Positions 16,996-25,232 are shown, numbered from the stretch's first letter. The stretch is DNA of 64,000 nt from Lysinibacillus fusiformis (GCF_003049525.1 NZ_PYWL01000002.1:434001-498000), one strand, 5' to 3'. Notes: generated from the sequence alone by a model not told the origin. Numbers and translations are program-made.

Positions 16996-18206
16996 CATAC
17001 TCTTAAAATAAATTTAATTTCTTTGGCGGCAGTTGTTGCATGAGTCCGAGCTTCTGATAGGGTTGAACCTTGTGCAATGACATAGGCATAACGGTGACCC
17101 ATTGATAAAGGAGGGGTTAATAAAGTACCTTTCCTTGGCTTAACATAAACCTCAACTACTCCAGTTGAATTCGTCGCTCTTGTTCTGCCAATCACTTTTT
17201 CTAATATTCCTTTGCTTTCCACAATGACATATTTTGTGTAAACAAACTTTTTATGTCTAGGCTTAAGATTAGGCTCTTCACCAAGAAGGAGCTTTAGTGT
17301 TTCTTCCACTAAACTAAATCCGAGAGCCGCTTGAAGCATATTGTTCATAGCACCTCCAGAAATCCTTGGGTTAATCTCAATGAGCTTCCAGCCGTTTTTT
17401 GTCAGGCGGAGTTCCAAATGAAGAGCGCCATTTTCAATATCAAAAGCTTTGACGATGGATTGAAGAACTTCCTCAATGCCTGCCTGAATATCCAAAGGAG
17501 CTTTCACTAATACTCCATAGCCTGTTATGATAAACCGTTTTCCTTGGGTAATTTCCTGCTCAATAATGCCAATGACATGTGATTGACGTTGATATACGAC
17601 CGCCTCCACTAAATATTGAGGGCCTTCCAAATATTCTTCAATCATAATCGTTTCATAGGGGTTTTTACTGCGCAATGCTTTGAGGTGGTTATTCAGCTGG
17701 TCGGCATCTGTTGCTAATAGTACATCTTTTGAACCTGTTGACTTTGGTGATTTCACGATTAATGGAAATGTTAAATTTTTCGCAATGGGTTCATTAGGCT
17801 TCATGAGTGAAAATTTTGGTGAGTATGGTTGGTTTTTTAAATAATTTCTAGTCTTTTCTTTATCCTCCATAATTTCAATGGCGGAGGAGGATGTATAGTT
17901 ATGACAAAATTCATCACATAGCATGGAAGCAACATGGACAAATGGATCAACAAAACTAACGATACTTTTTATCTCTAATCCGGTTTTTCCTAGTTTATCA
18001 ATTTCCTCTTTCATTCTCTCGATATTCAAAGTATCAATGAGTATCATTCTATGAATATCGGGGTAAGATCGGCGCTGCTGAAGTTGTTTTTCATTATTGG
18101 TGAAAAGTATTGTGAAATAGCCTAATCTTTCAGCTGCTCTTGTTGCTTCACGACTAGACCCGGATTTGTTTGTACCGATAAATACAATCGCTTTCAGGTA
18201 TATCAC
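16995..18206 (-). CDS. Free-standing ATP-grasp carboxylate-amine ligase
   Basis: An N-terminal Rossmann-like preATP domain (IVFIGTNKSGSSREATRAA) precedes a complete ATP-grasp fold. It shows FPLIVKSPKSTGSKDVLLA, the MIEEYLEGPQYLVEAVV nucleotide contact, and the metal-binding LELRL to LIEINPRISGGAMNNM motif. The layout is that of PurK/BacD-type L-amino acid ligases, which join a carboxylate to an amine via an acyl phosphate. It is convergent with the fusion gene and divergent from a MurF-like gene. The GTG at 18206 directly abuts AGAAGGA. The CTG at 18197, eight bases after AGAAGGAG and giving MKAIVFIG, may be the real start. Substrates unknown. Confidence 0.85.
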   Translation of the reverse strand: MIYLKAIVFIGTNKSGSSREATRAAERLGYFTILFTNNEKQLQQRRSYPDIHRMILIDTLNIERMKEEIDKLGKTGLEIKSIVSFVDPFVHVASMLCDEFCHNYTSSSAIEIMEDKEKTRNYLKNQPYSPKFSLMKPNEPIAKNLTFPLIVKSPKSTGSKDVLLATDADQLNNHLKALRSKNPYETIMIEEYLEGPQYLVEAVVYQRQSHVIGIIEQEITQGKRFIITGYGVLVKAPLDIQAGIEEVLQSIVKAFDIENGALHLELRLTKNGWKLIEINPRISGGAMNNMLQAALGFSLVEETLKLLLGEEPNLKPRHKKFVYTKYVIVESKGILEKVIGRTRATNSTGVVEVYVKPRKGTLLTPPLSMGHRYAYVIAQGSTLSEARTHATTAAKEIKFILRV

Positions 18207-18313
18207 TCCTTCTATTGGTACTTAGATACTTAATCACCTTTATATATATGCAACGAAATAGTTTTCTTCTAGTTGTGTATCTTGTCTACATCCAAGCAAC
18301 TTTTAAGAGGTTA

Positions 18314-18322
18314 CATATACTA
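18314..18322 (+). promoter_or_regulatory. Possible sigma-K -10 element upstream of the first MurF-like gene
   Basis: CATATACTA fits the mother-cell sigma-K -10 consensus CATANNNTA and lies 24 bases before the ATG at 18347. The identical nonamer precedes the coat-like gene at 37439. No well-placed -35 AC element is evident, so this is only suggestive. Confidence 0.35.
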
Positions 18323-18346
18323 GAAAAGAAAGGAGGGAGAAAAGAT

Positions 18347-19741
18347 ATGAAGCCTCTTTCGGTGAAAAATTTAGCAATGATTACGGCGGGTTATTTAGTG
18401 CAAGGGTCTGAGGAAATGCTAATACAGCATGGTGCTTATCGATTAAAACAAGTGAAAAAGCCCAATACAGCCCTTTTTACAAGTAAACGTATTGTTAATT
18501 GGAAAAGTCTTGAGCCACTTTCTCCTCTTGTAATAGTGACCGACAGAGCATATCGGCCAAATGACATTCCAACCCAAATCATCATCATACAGGTTGCGAA
18601 TGTAGATGAGGCATATTGGAGATTTGTTCATTTTTATCGCAATCAGTTTCATATCCCGATTGTTGCGATTACGGGTACTTCAGGCAAAACAACAACGAAA
18701 GAGATGATTAAACATATTCTTTCTGCTGATCGACAAGTGACAGCAACGACATTAAGTAGTAACTCAAGAACGGCATCATTGCAATATTTACTGAATATTG
18801 AAGATGACACTGAGGCAGCTGTATTTGAAACAGCTGTTGGCTCACCGGGGGATGTCACGAATGCAGGAAAATATTTTAAGCCGACTATTGGGATTATTAC
18901 TAATATTGGTGCCCATCATTTGAATTATTGTAAGACGCTTGAAGGCTATATTCAGGCGAAGGGAGAAATGCTAGACATCATTCAGCCAAAAGGGACCCTC
19001 ATCATAAACGGTGAGGATATGAATACTAAAAAACTAGATATCTCTAAGTTTAATGGGCGCGTATTGAAGGTAGGCATCCATGATTCTTGTCATTTTCGTG
19101 CAAGCCATATCCAATATTATCAAAAGGGTATGAACTTTAAGCTGCACCATAATAGAAAAATCTATGACATATTTGTACCAGGGTTTGGCCAACATCAAGT
19201 GTACAACGCCCTTGCTGCCATTGCAGCGGCTTATGAAATAGGGGTACCCATTCCGGTGGCAGCCAATCAACTCCAATCTTTCCGTCAATTGAAAAAGCAA
19301 TTACAGCTCTTTGAGGGCATTAATCATTCCATGCTTTTAGATGATACATGGAGTATTACTACAACTTCCTTAGAGGCAGGCTTAAAAGTGTTGAATGATC
19401 TCGGAGAAGGCAAGAAAAAAATTGCTGTTATTGGCACGATTACCGATTTGGGTTCATGGGGCTATATTATTCATGAGCAGGCGGGTGAATTAATTCACCG
19501 TATTGGTGTGGATGTGCTCATTACTATTGGAGAGCACGCGCGAATCATGGCTGATCATGCTGTGAATTTAGGGTTTAACGCTCCTGTTTATACCTATAAA
19601 AATAGCACGCTTGTTTATCCATTGTTGCAGAAGATTGTAGATGAAAATACGATAGTCCTTATAAAGGGTGATATGTATAGTGAACAGGTTTCCAAATTAG
19701 CAGCTGAGCTTAAATTTAAACCGCCACCTCCCACAATTTAG
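18347..19741 (+). CDS. Divergent MurF-like Mur ligase (paralogue A)
   Basis: This 464-residue protein has the three-domain plan of Mur ligases. A MurF-type N-terminal domain is followed by P-loop TGTSGKTTTKE at residue 109, TNIGAHHLNYCKTLEGYIQAKGEML with the carbamylation Lys, and FGQHQVYNALAAIAAA. The C-terminal domain begins LLDDTWSITTTSLEAGL. Canonical MurF reads GSNGKTTTK and a DDTYNANPDSM-type motif, so substrate contacts have diverged. It is therefore unlikely to be the housekeeping MurF. The ATG at 18347 follows AAAGGAGGGAG; the long upstream extension is not credible. A paralogue follows 146 bases downstream. The acceptor and the amino acid are unknown. Confidence 0.88.
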   Translation: MKPLSVKNLAMITAGYLVQGSEEMLIQHGAYRLKQVKKPNTALFTSKRIVNWKSLEPLSPLVIVTDRAYRPNDIPTQIIIIQVANVDEAYWRFVHFYRNQFHIPIVAITGTSGKTTTKEMIKHILSADRQVTATTLSSNSRTASLQYLLNIEDDTEAAVFETAVGSPGDVTNAGKYFKPTIGIITNIGAHHLNYCKTLEGYIQAKGEMLDIIQPKGTLIINGEDMNTKKLDISKFNGRVLKVGIHDSCHFRASHIQYYQKGMNFKLHHNRKIYDIFVPGFGQHQVYNALAAIAAAYEIGVPIPVAANQLQSFRQLKKQLQLFEGINHSMLLDDTWSITTTSLEAGLKVLNDLGEGKKKIAVIGTITDLGSWGYIIHEQAGELIHRIGVDVLITIGEHARIMADHAVNLGFNAPVYTYKNSTLVYPLLQKIVDENTIVLIKGDMYSEQVSKLAAELKFKPPPPTI

Positions 19742-19887
19742 CTCACTTCTTCATTTATAGGATATTAACTGTGTCATATAGAATGCCAATCTAATAACGT
19801 ATAGTAATTGATCAGAAATGTAGCATTCTTGATCAAGAGAATTAATAGGTCTGTACAAGATTGATAAAGAAAGGAGGCGTAGTATAC

Positions 19888-21276
19888 TTGCAATCCATTA
19901 GTGTGCAAAAAATTAGAAGCGTCCTACAGGGGAAAATTATCCATGGATCAGATCAATGGTCTGTGAAGCATGCAATCTACTATAATCGACATGATTTAAT
20001 TCACAATCACACACTTATGTTTGTTAGTCGAAGTGATAAAATCAATTGGCAAGAGATTGATAGAAAGGGGCCCTCCCTTGTCATTTCTGATAAACCGGCT
20101 ACTGAGTTGAAAAATGCGTTAGATAATACAACGGTTTTACACGTCAAAAGCGTTGCACAGGCATACTGGACATTTATTGAATATTATCGAGGCCTTTTTC
20201 AAATTCCGGTAGTGGCATTGACAGGAACCTGTGGTAAAACGACAACAAAAGAGATGCTAAAACATATCGCTAGTAAACATTGGCAAGTGCAAGCATCTGT
20301 TAGTAGTAAAAATGAGCCAAGGCAATCATTGCCCTATTTGACGGGTGTTGATGATAAAACACAGGCAGCCATTTTTGAACTAGGCTTAGGGAATACAGGT
20401 AATATAAAACATCAATGCATGATCTATCAACCAACTATCGGCATTATTACAAATATTGGTGTTCACCATTTAGATGGCTGTCTCAATCTTGAAGGTTATA
20501 TTAAAGCAAAAGCAGAGATAGTCGAGGGAATTCGAGCAGATGGTACACTACTAATTAATGCAGATGATACCAATATCGAAAAAATATCATTACAAAAATT
20601 TAAAGGGAAAATTATTAGATTTGGCTTACAGGATTCGGCTGATTACAAAGCTTCCGCTATAGAATTTGCTCATACAGGCATGAAATTCGTGCTAGAAGTA
20701 GCAGACACTAAGTATAATGTGTTTGTACCTGGTTACGGTGAGCATCAAGTATATAATGCGTTAGCCGCCATTGCTGCCTGTAGCGAAATGGGACTTTCCA
20801 TACGTCAAGCCATTGCAGGGTTAAGAACCTTTAAACAGATGGCGAGACATTTAGAATTTACGAAAGGGATAGGTGACAGTACGATTATTGATGATACGTG
20901 GACCAATAATCCGACTTCTGTCGAAGCAGCCTTGAAAGTGTTAGATACAGTAGGAAAAGAGAAAAAAGTTATTCTTGTGCTAGGGGATATAAAGCGATTA
21001 GGAAATTTTGAAGAAAAATATCATCGGGAAATTGGCTCCAAAGTAGCTGAAAGACAGATAGATACATTAATTACGATCGGCAAAAGGGCAGAGGCAATTG
21101 CTGACCAAGCAAAAAAAGATGGAACTAAAGCAGAGGTTCATACGTTTAAAGATGTAACAGGTGTATTAGAAATATTGAAACCAAAGCTTGACGCGGACAC
21201 GATTGTTCTCATAAAAGGACCGATGTCGAGTAGATCCATGATTGAATTTGCCAACAATCTTAAAAATCTATCCTAA
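19888..21276 (+). CDS. Divergent MurF-like Mur ligase (paralogue B)
   Basis: This 462-residue paralogue of the previous gene aligns along its whole length. It has P-loop TGTCGKTTTKEM at residue 112, FELGLGNTGNIKHQ, TNIGVHHLDGCLNLEGYIKAKAEI, GEHQVYNALAAIAA and IDDTWTNNPTSVEAAL. I set the start at TTG 19888: AAAGGAGG lies ten bases upstream, and LQSISVQKIRSVLQG then aligns residue for residue with MKPLSVKNLAMITAG of paralogue A. It retains more MurF-like residues in the C-terminal domain (DDTWTNNPTSV) than paralogue A. It is followed by a terminator and is the last gene of the cluster. Confidence 0.88.
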   Translation: MQSISVQKIRSVLQGKIIHGSDQWSVKHAIYYNRHDLIHNHTLMFVSRSDKINWQEIDRKGPSLVISDKPATELKNALDNTTVLHVKSVAQAYWTFIEYYRGLFQIPVVALTGTCGKTTTKEMLKHIASKHWQVQASVSSKNEPRQSLPYLTGVDDKTQAAIFELGLGNTGNIKHQCMIYQPTIGIITNIGVHHLDGCLNLEGYIKAKAEIVEGIRADGTLLINADDTNIEKISLQKFKGKIIRFGLQDSADYKASAIEFAHTGMKFVLEVADTKYNVFVPGYGEHQVYNALAAIAACSEMGLSIRQAIAGLRTFKQMARHLEFTKGIGDSTIIDDTWTNNPTSVEAALKVLDTVGKEKKVILVLGDIKRLGNFEEKYHREIGSKVAERQIDTLITIGKRAEAIADQAKKDGTKAEVHTFKDVTGVLEILKPKLDADTIVLIKGPMSSRSMIEFANNLKNLS

Positions 21277-21309
21277 CTAAAAAGGGTGTCTCCAATATTG
21301 AGACACCCT
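21277..21309. terminator. Bidirectional terminator between convergent genes
   Basis: GGGTGTCTC and GAGACACCC form a perfect nine-pair stem with a seven-base loop. The T-tract is on the minus-strand side, so it best serves the secreted NlpC/P60 gene. Confidence 0.8.
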
Positions 21310-21325
21310 ACCATTTAAAGCTTTG

Positions 21326-22672
21326 TTATTTTATCACACGTCGAGCTGTAACATAATTCTTTTGCGCCCAAGTGGAACTTAAATTTTGTTTGACAACATT
21401 GTTTGTAGTCATACTAATATATTGATTATTTCCTAAATAGATACCTGTTTGTGTAATATTTGCTCCTCCATCATTCGTTGAGAAGAACAATAAATCACCT
21501 TTTTGAAGCTGAGACTTGAGTACTTTTGTACCAACTAAAGCCTGTTTGCTCGCTAGTTTATCCTTTAAATCAATGCCGTTCTTGTTAAATACATAGTACG
21601 TAAATCCCGCACTTGTGAAAGTTAGTGCACTCTCATTATACGTATAGCCAAATTTTGCTTTGCTAGTTAAACCTGAAGCTGTAGCAATAATCTTATCGGC
21701 AGACGTATTCGCTGAAGGTGCACTTACCGAGGGGGTGTCAGAGAAAACCCGCTTAGCTGTAATATAGTGTTCTTTATAGTAATCAACTAATAAAACTCTC
21801 GTCATTACACCATCGGAATTAGGGATGATAATACGGTGATCACCAGCATAAATCCCAACAATTGAAGGATTTTTTGAGCCTGCCACACTATTAAAGAATA
21901 CTAAATCACCCTTTTTCAAGTTTGCACGTGCTACTGTTGATCCTTGGTTCATTAAATCAGTTAACGTTTTTGCGCCTAGTGTCACACCGCTTTTACGATA
22001 GACGAAATCGACAAATGCTGGAGCTGTAAAGCGTAGGCTCGATTCATTCGTTGAAGAACTAATCGTTGCTTTATTTTTATACGTTAGCGCATTCTCTACA
22101 ATTTTATCGCCTTTTGTTGCTGGGTTGGCAGATAGTAGGGTAGGTAAAACGCGTCGTGCGGATACATAGTTTTCAGTATAATATGGTTTACTATTTAAAT
22201 CTGAGATTACGATATTTTGCTTGGAATCAGCCATGTGGATCATTTTATTGTTACCAATATACATACCTACATGATCGGGATCCGTGCCTGTTTTTTTACT
22301 CTTAAAGAATAGTAAATCACCTTTTTGTAATTGGTTTCGCGCTACATATGTGCCTTGTTGTATCATATAGTTTTCATTATACGTCCCAAGATCTACACCA
22401 TTTTTCTCGAAGATATACATTAAAAATGAAGCACAAGAAAATTTATAAGGATATGTAGGCTTGTAAACCGTATTGCTATATGTCGATTGACCCATTAAGC
22501 TTTTACCAGTTTGAATCAATTGATCGGCTTTAGCGGCAACTGCCTGAGCGTTGTTTTGTGCATTTGTTGTAGCTGCCTCTACTTGAATTGGCTGCATCGC
22601 TGTTTGGACTAATCCGAATGAGCTAAATCCAATTGTTAATGCAAGTGTTGTAGATAAAAATCGTTTATTCAT
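21326..22672 (-). CDS. Secreted triple NlpC/P60 (C40) protein with one apparently active domain
   Basis: A Sec signal peptide (MNKRFLSTTLALTIGFSSFG to VEAA) precedes three C40-like repeats at about residues 45-180, 190-310 and 325-448. Each ends with a YxxARRV or YxTAKRV motif. Only the first has the catalytic set: Cys in KFSCASFLMYIF, His in DHVGMYIGNN and a following IHMADS. In the second and third the Cys position reads FTAPAFVDF and FTSAGFTYY, and the His motif reads PSIVGIYAG and TQTGIYLG. These two are therefore probably non-catalytic wall-binding copies. C40 enzymes cut murein stem peptides. AGGAGGT precedes the ATG. Confidence 0.88.
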   Translation of the reverse strand: MNKRFLSTTLALTIGFSSFGLVQTAMQPIQVEAATTNAQNNAQAVAAKADQLIQTGKSLMGQSTYSNTVYKPTYPYKFSCASFLMYIFEKNGVDLGTYNENYMIQQGTYVARNQLQKGDLLFFKSKKTGTDPDHVGMYIGNNKMIHMADSKQNIVISDLNSKPYYTENYVSARRVLPTLLSANPATKGDKIVENALTYKNKATISSSTNESSLRFTAPAFVDFVYRKSGVTLGAKTLTDLMNQGSTVARANLKKGDLVFFNSVAGSKNPSIVGIYAGDHRIIIPNSDGVMTRVLLVDYYKEHYITAKRVFSDTPSVSAPSANTSADKIIATASGLTSKAKFGYTYNESALTFTSAGFTYYVFNKNGIDLKDKLASKQALVGTKVLKSQLQKGDLLFFSTNDGGANITQTGIYLGNNQYISMTTNNVVKQNLSSTWAQKNYVTARRVIK

Positions 22673-22883
22673 GTTGTATATTACCTCCTGAAGCTTCTAG
22701 TAGGATTTCTCCTGTATCGTCTTGCCTGGAAATAATCGTAGCATGAAAATATAGGGCTTCTTGACGGTAAATGTTGCCAGGGAGAAGTGGGGAGTGCCTC
22801 AACGCCTGCTATAAATGGCTTTATCGAAGGAATTTACAGTTATATTACAAATGTTTCAGTAAACTGTAATATGTGCGGGTTTC

Positions 22884-22916
22884 ATTTAAAAAAACTGCCC
22901 TCAAATAGGACAGTTT
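22884..22916 (-). terminator. Intrinsic terminator of the VOC gene
   Basis: On the minus strand AAACTGTCC pairs with GGGCAGTTT (one mismatch) across a short loop and is followed by a run of T. It overlaps the stop codon of the VOC gene. Confidence 0.75.
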
Positions 22917-23280
22917 AGGCAATTGCCTGTATGATTTCTAGTCGATTACCAAATGGATCTCGGAATTCAAAACGCTCATAACTTGGGATAGGTACAGATT
23001 CTACTATTTCGATTTGATGTTTGGCTAGTTTCGTCTTCCAATAATCAATATCTTCAACTTGATACGCAATATGAGCCTTTGTCGACAATCGATCAAAGCC
23101 ATCCTCTGTTCCTACATGTACCTCTTGGTGACCAAGCTGTAACCAAAACCCGCCTCTACCTTTAAGAGAATGGGGTTTTTCTATTTCTTTTAGACCTAAG
23201 ACACCGCAATAAAAATCTTTCCCTTGCTCCTCTGAACCTTTTGGAATAGTAATTTGCACATGATGTAAAGCAATAATCAT
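22915..23280 (-). CDS. VOC superfamily (glyoxalase/bleomycin-resistance fold) protein
   Basis: The 121-residue protein has the two beta-alpha-beta-beta-beta modules of the vicinal-oxygen-chelate fold. Candidate metal ligands are at LHHVQITIP, VHVG, AHIAYQVED and the C-terminal RLEIIQ, and DPFGNRLEI is the classic end motif. I chose the ATG at 23280, preceded by GGGAGGT; the longer frame starts before that site. Members include glyoxalases, dioxygenases and drug-binding proteins, and nothing here separates them. It stands between two minus-strand genes with its own terminator. Confidence 0.85.
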   Translation of the reverse strand: MIIALHHVQITIPKGSEEQGKDFYCGVLGLKEIEKPHSLKGRGGFWLQLGHQEVHVGTEDGFDRLSTKAHIAYQVEDIDYWKTKLAKHQIEIVESVPIPSYERFEFRDPFGNRLEIIQAIA

Positions 23281-23359
23281 AGTTTTACCTCCCATTATAT
23301 TTATAGCTAATTATAGATTAATCACTAAATATTTACAAATTAGGGTGGTGTGTCAACAT

Positions 23360-23944
23360 CTACGTTTCAGGCTGATTGAGCATAACTGCATGAATACCTT
23401 CTATAAAAGTGTTTAGTAAGATGGAAAAGCTTTTATTTCTATCAAGAGGCATCCCGAATCCCCCTAATTGTTCAATAGAGGTGAATCCATGAAGAATACT
23501 GCGTAGTCCTCTGACCATATGAATCGCCATTTCATCTTGCAAATGATAGGTTTCTAATACACGAAGTACAAGCTGTACGATAGATTCTTGAGCCTGCTGC
23601 AAATCTAGATCATTAGCATCTGGAAAGCGAGTGCTAGCATCATATAAGCCAGGGTGCTCTCGAACAAATTGAATATAAGCTTTACTAATTGCACGGATGG
23701 CATCATCGCCTGAGCGTCCCGCTGCTGCTTGAAGCATAGATGCTTGCAGGCTCTTGACGCCTTGAATGGCTAACTTTTGCTTCAATTCAGGTAATCCATC
23801 AAGATGGTTATATAGGGAAGGCGGTCGCACTTCCAATTTCTCTGCTAATAGCCCAATTGACAGTTGGTCTAATCCGTGTTCATCAACTAATTCTATTGCC
23901 TTTTGTACAATAATAGATAAATCTAATTTCATACGACGAGACAT
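23360..23944 (-). CDS. TetR/AcrR family regulator with WHG-type C-terminal domain
   Basis: An N-terminal TetR helix-turn-helix (AIELVDEHGLDQLSIGLLAEKLEVRPPSLYNHLDG) is followed by a ligand-binding domain. That domain contains REHPGLYDASTRF and VRGLRSILHGFTSIEQLGGFGMP, typical of the TetR_C_33/WHG subgroup. The 194-residue length is standard. It lies 11 bases downstream of the metallo-beta-lactamase gene and is probably co-transcribed with it. The palindrome in that gene's promoter is the obvious operator. Autorepression relieved by a small molecule is inferred. Confidence 0.9.
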   Translation of the reverse strand: MSRRMKLDLSIIVQKAIELVDEHGLDQLSIGLLAEKLEVRPPSLYNHLDGLPELKQKLAIQGVKSLQASMLQAAAGRSGDDAIRAISKAYIQFVREHPGLYDASTRFPDANDLDLQQAQESIVQLVLRVLETYHLQDEMAIHMVRGLRSILHGFTSIEQLGGFGMPLDRNKSFSILLNTFIEGIHAVMLNQPET

Positions 23945-23955
23945 TTCCTCATCTC

Positions 23956-24669
23956 CTATTGTCTTAGTAAACTTCTTTCTGCTTCTGCAATAGCTATTTC
24001 CAAAAGCTTCTGTGGCTGCATTAACATCTTTCCATGTCCGACAGCTAGTAGGCTTGGATTTAATTTACTTAATTTTTTTGCGCTTTCAAGTGCTGTGCTT
24101 TTATCCCATGTAGCAAGGGCAGGAAACGGAAATAATGGATTCATCATACCTGATACGACAAGCTTTCCTCTTGTTATAAGGGCGTCTCCAGCAATTAAAC
24201 TTCTATTGCGTGTGTCGAAAAGAGTAATAGAACCAGGAGTGTGACCTGGGGTTGCAATCACTTCTAATGAACCAACCCGTGCACCTTCTTCCAGTAATAG
24301 GTCTGGTTTCGTTTTAATGTTTTTAGGAAGCCCTCCCTTAATCGGTACAGCCTTTTCATTAGGAAGCAAAGTTTTATTCCCCTCCAATAAGAGGGCATCC
24401 CTTGAAGAGATGTACACCTGACAATCAGGTATTTCTTCTTTTAATGTATCTAACGCTCCTAGATGATCATTATGTGCATGGGTAATAATGATCTTCGTTA
24501 TTGGTTTTCCTATAGTTTTAGCTACATCTATAATACTTTTTGCACTATATGGTAATGCGGCATCAATCAGTGTTAGCTCATGTTGCTCTTCTACAAAATA
24601 ACAATTAACAGGAAATATTCTCGGCATAAATGACAATTGATATACGGTGTTAATAGTCGAAACCTTCAT
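23956..24669 (-). CDS. Metallo-beta-lactamase fold hydrolase
   Basis: The binuclear zinc site is intact: THAHNDHLGAL (HxHxDH), TPGHTPGSITLFD, the Asp of IAGDALIT, and the final His in LAVGHGKML. The 237-residue length and LTLIDAALPYSAKSI opening match the broad glyoxalase-II/quorum-lactonase-like group. No signal peptide is present, so it is cytoplasmic. AGGAGGT precedes the ATG by nine bases. It is the first gene of a two-gene unit with a TetR regulator, which suggests detoxification of a ligand sensed by that regulator. The substrate cannot be inferred. Confidence 0.9.
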   Translation of the reverse strand: MKVSTINTVYQLSFMPRIFPVNCYFVEEQHELTLIDAALPYSAKSIIDVAKTIGKPITKIIITHAHNDHLGALDTLKEEIPDCQVYISSRDALLLEGNKTLLPNEKAVPIKGGLPKNIKTKPDLLLEEGARVGSLEVIATPGHTPGSITLFDTRNRSLIAGDALITRGKLVVSGMMNPLFPFPALATWDKSTALESAKKLSKLNPSLLAVGHGKMLMQPQKLLEIAIAEAERSLLRQ

Positions 24670-24704
24670 TCTTATAATACCTCCTATAAGCTAATCTTAT
24701 TTTT

Positions 24705-24733
24705 ATTTTAACTAATTTAATTAGTTTTTGCAA
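24705..24733 (-). promoter_or_regulatory. Promoter with palindromic operator filling the spacer (TetR target)
   Basis: On the minus strand TTGCAA (-35) and TAAAAT (-10) are separated by 17 bases. The spacer is occupied by the near-perfect palindrome AACTAATT-A-AATTAGTT (24710-24726). A repressor bound there would block polymerase; the TetR protein encoded in the same operon is the likely binder. Confidence 0.7.
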
Positions 24734-24818
24734 TATTCACTTTAAATAGGGTGTGCAATGCTAAAAATATGGTGGAAATAGCTGAATGGGTGAATAAACT
24801 ATAGTTTTTTTGAATCTA

Positions 24819-24847
24819 TTAAGATCGAACAAACCTTATGGTATAAT
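24819..24847 (+). promoter_or_regulatory. Probable promoter of the cobalamin riboswitch transcript
   Basis: TTAAGA and a perfect TATAAT are separated by 17 bases, about 24 bases upstream of the riboswitch. Confidence 0.55.
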
Positions 24848-24870
24848 AATAAAAACGGAATAATAGGATA

Positions 24871-25045
24871 GAGGTACAAACCGAATTGGGTTTGTTTAAA
24901 AGGGAAGATCGGTGAAAATCCGACGCTGTCCCGCAACTGTAAATGGGAGCACATTTCAAGAGACCACTGTTACGCCTTGTAATGGGAAGGTGAAAGGTGT
25001 GATGAACATAAGCCAGGAGACCTGCCTTTATCCAGTACAGCCAAA
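24871..25045 (+). ncRNA. Cobalamin (B12) riboswitch
   Basis: The conserved blocks of the adenosylcobalamin aptamer appear in order: GGGAAGATCGGTGAAAATCC, GACGCTGTCCCGCAACTGTAA, and the B12-box end AAGCCAGGAGACCTGCC. Peripheral stems are filled by the AAACC-GGTTT arm near 24878 and by a variable insert. It lies 29 bases before a short GTG-initiated ORF whose ribosome binding site GGGGGTG would be the simplest target for translational control. A hairpin terminator follows that ORF. No recognisable cobalamin biosynthesis, transport or B12-independent isozyme gene is downstream. Confidence 0.93.
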
Positions 25046-25073
25046 AAACCTACGCGGATAGGGGGTGTTGAGT

Positions 25074-25196
25074 GTGACTAGAGAAATTCTCCTGCATGCT
25101 CATAGTATGATGATTGCTAACAAGGTAGCTTCTATGAATAATAGAAAGCTTTTTTCCATATGGCAAACATCGTATTATGTCGTGTATTTGTCATAA
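25074..25196 (+). CDS. Possible 40-residue ORF directly under the cobalamin riboswitch
   Basis: A GTG preceded by GATAGGGGGTGTTGA opens a 40-codon frame ending in TAA. The peptide begins MTREILLHAHSMMIANKV and ends WQTSYYVVYLS, with a His-x-His pair and an aromatic C-terminus. I do not recognise it. Its stop codon abuts a strong terminator hairpin, so it is either a genuine riboswitch-controlled small protein, a leader peptide, or a chance frame. Coding status is uncertain. Confidence 0.4.
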   Translation: MTREILLHAHSMMIANKVASMNNRKLFSIWQTSYYVVYLS

Positions 25197-25232
25197 AAGA
25201 CATCTTTCTAATGAGGGAAAGATGTCTTTTTT
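25195..25232 (+). terminator. Strong intrinsic terminator downstream of the riboswitch ORF
   Basis: AAAAGACATCTTTC pairs perfectly with GAAAGATGTCTTTT (14 pairs, eight-base loop) and ends in T. It could be the end of the riboswitch transcript or part of its expression platform. Confidence 0.85.

Noticed and set aside
22843-22872. ATTACA...TGTAAT inverted repeat upstream of the triple C40 gene
   Set aside because: The arms are short and AT-rich, and I cannot tie it to a promoter or regulator; it may occur by chance.
24871-25045. Riboswitch assigned to the downstream TetR/dehydrogenase genes
   Set aside because: Two strong terminators and a separate TTGACA/TAAGAT promoter lie between them, so the B12 element most likely ends before.
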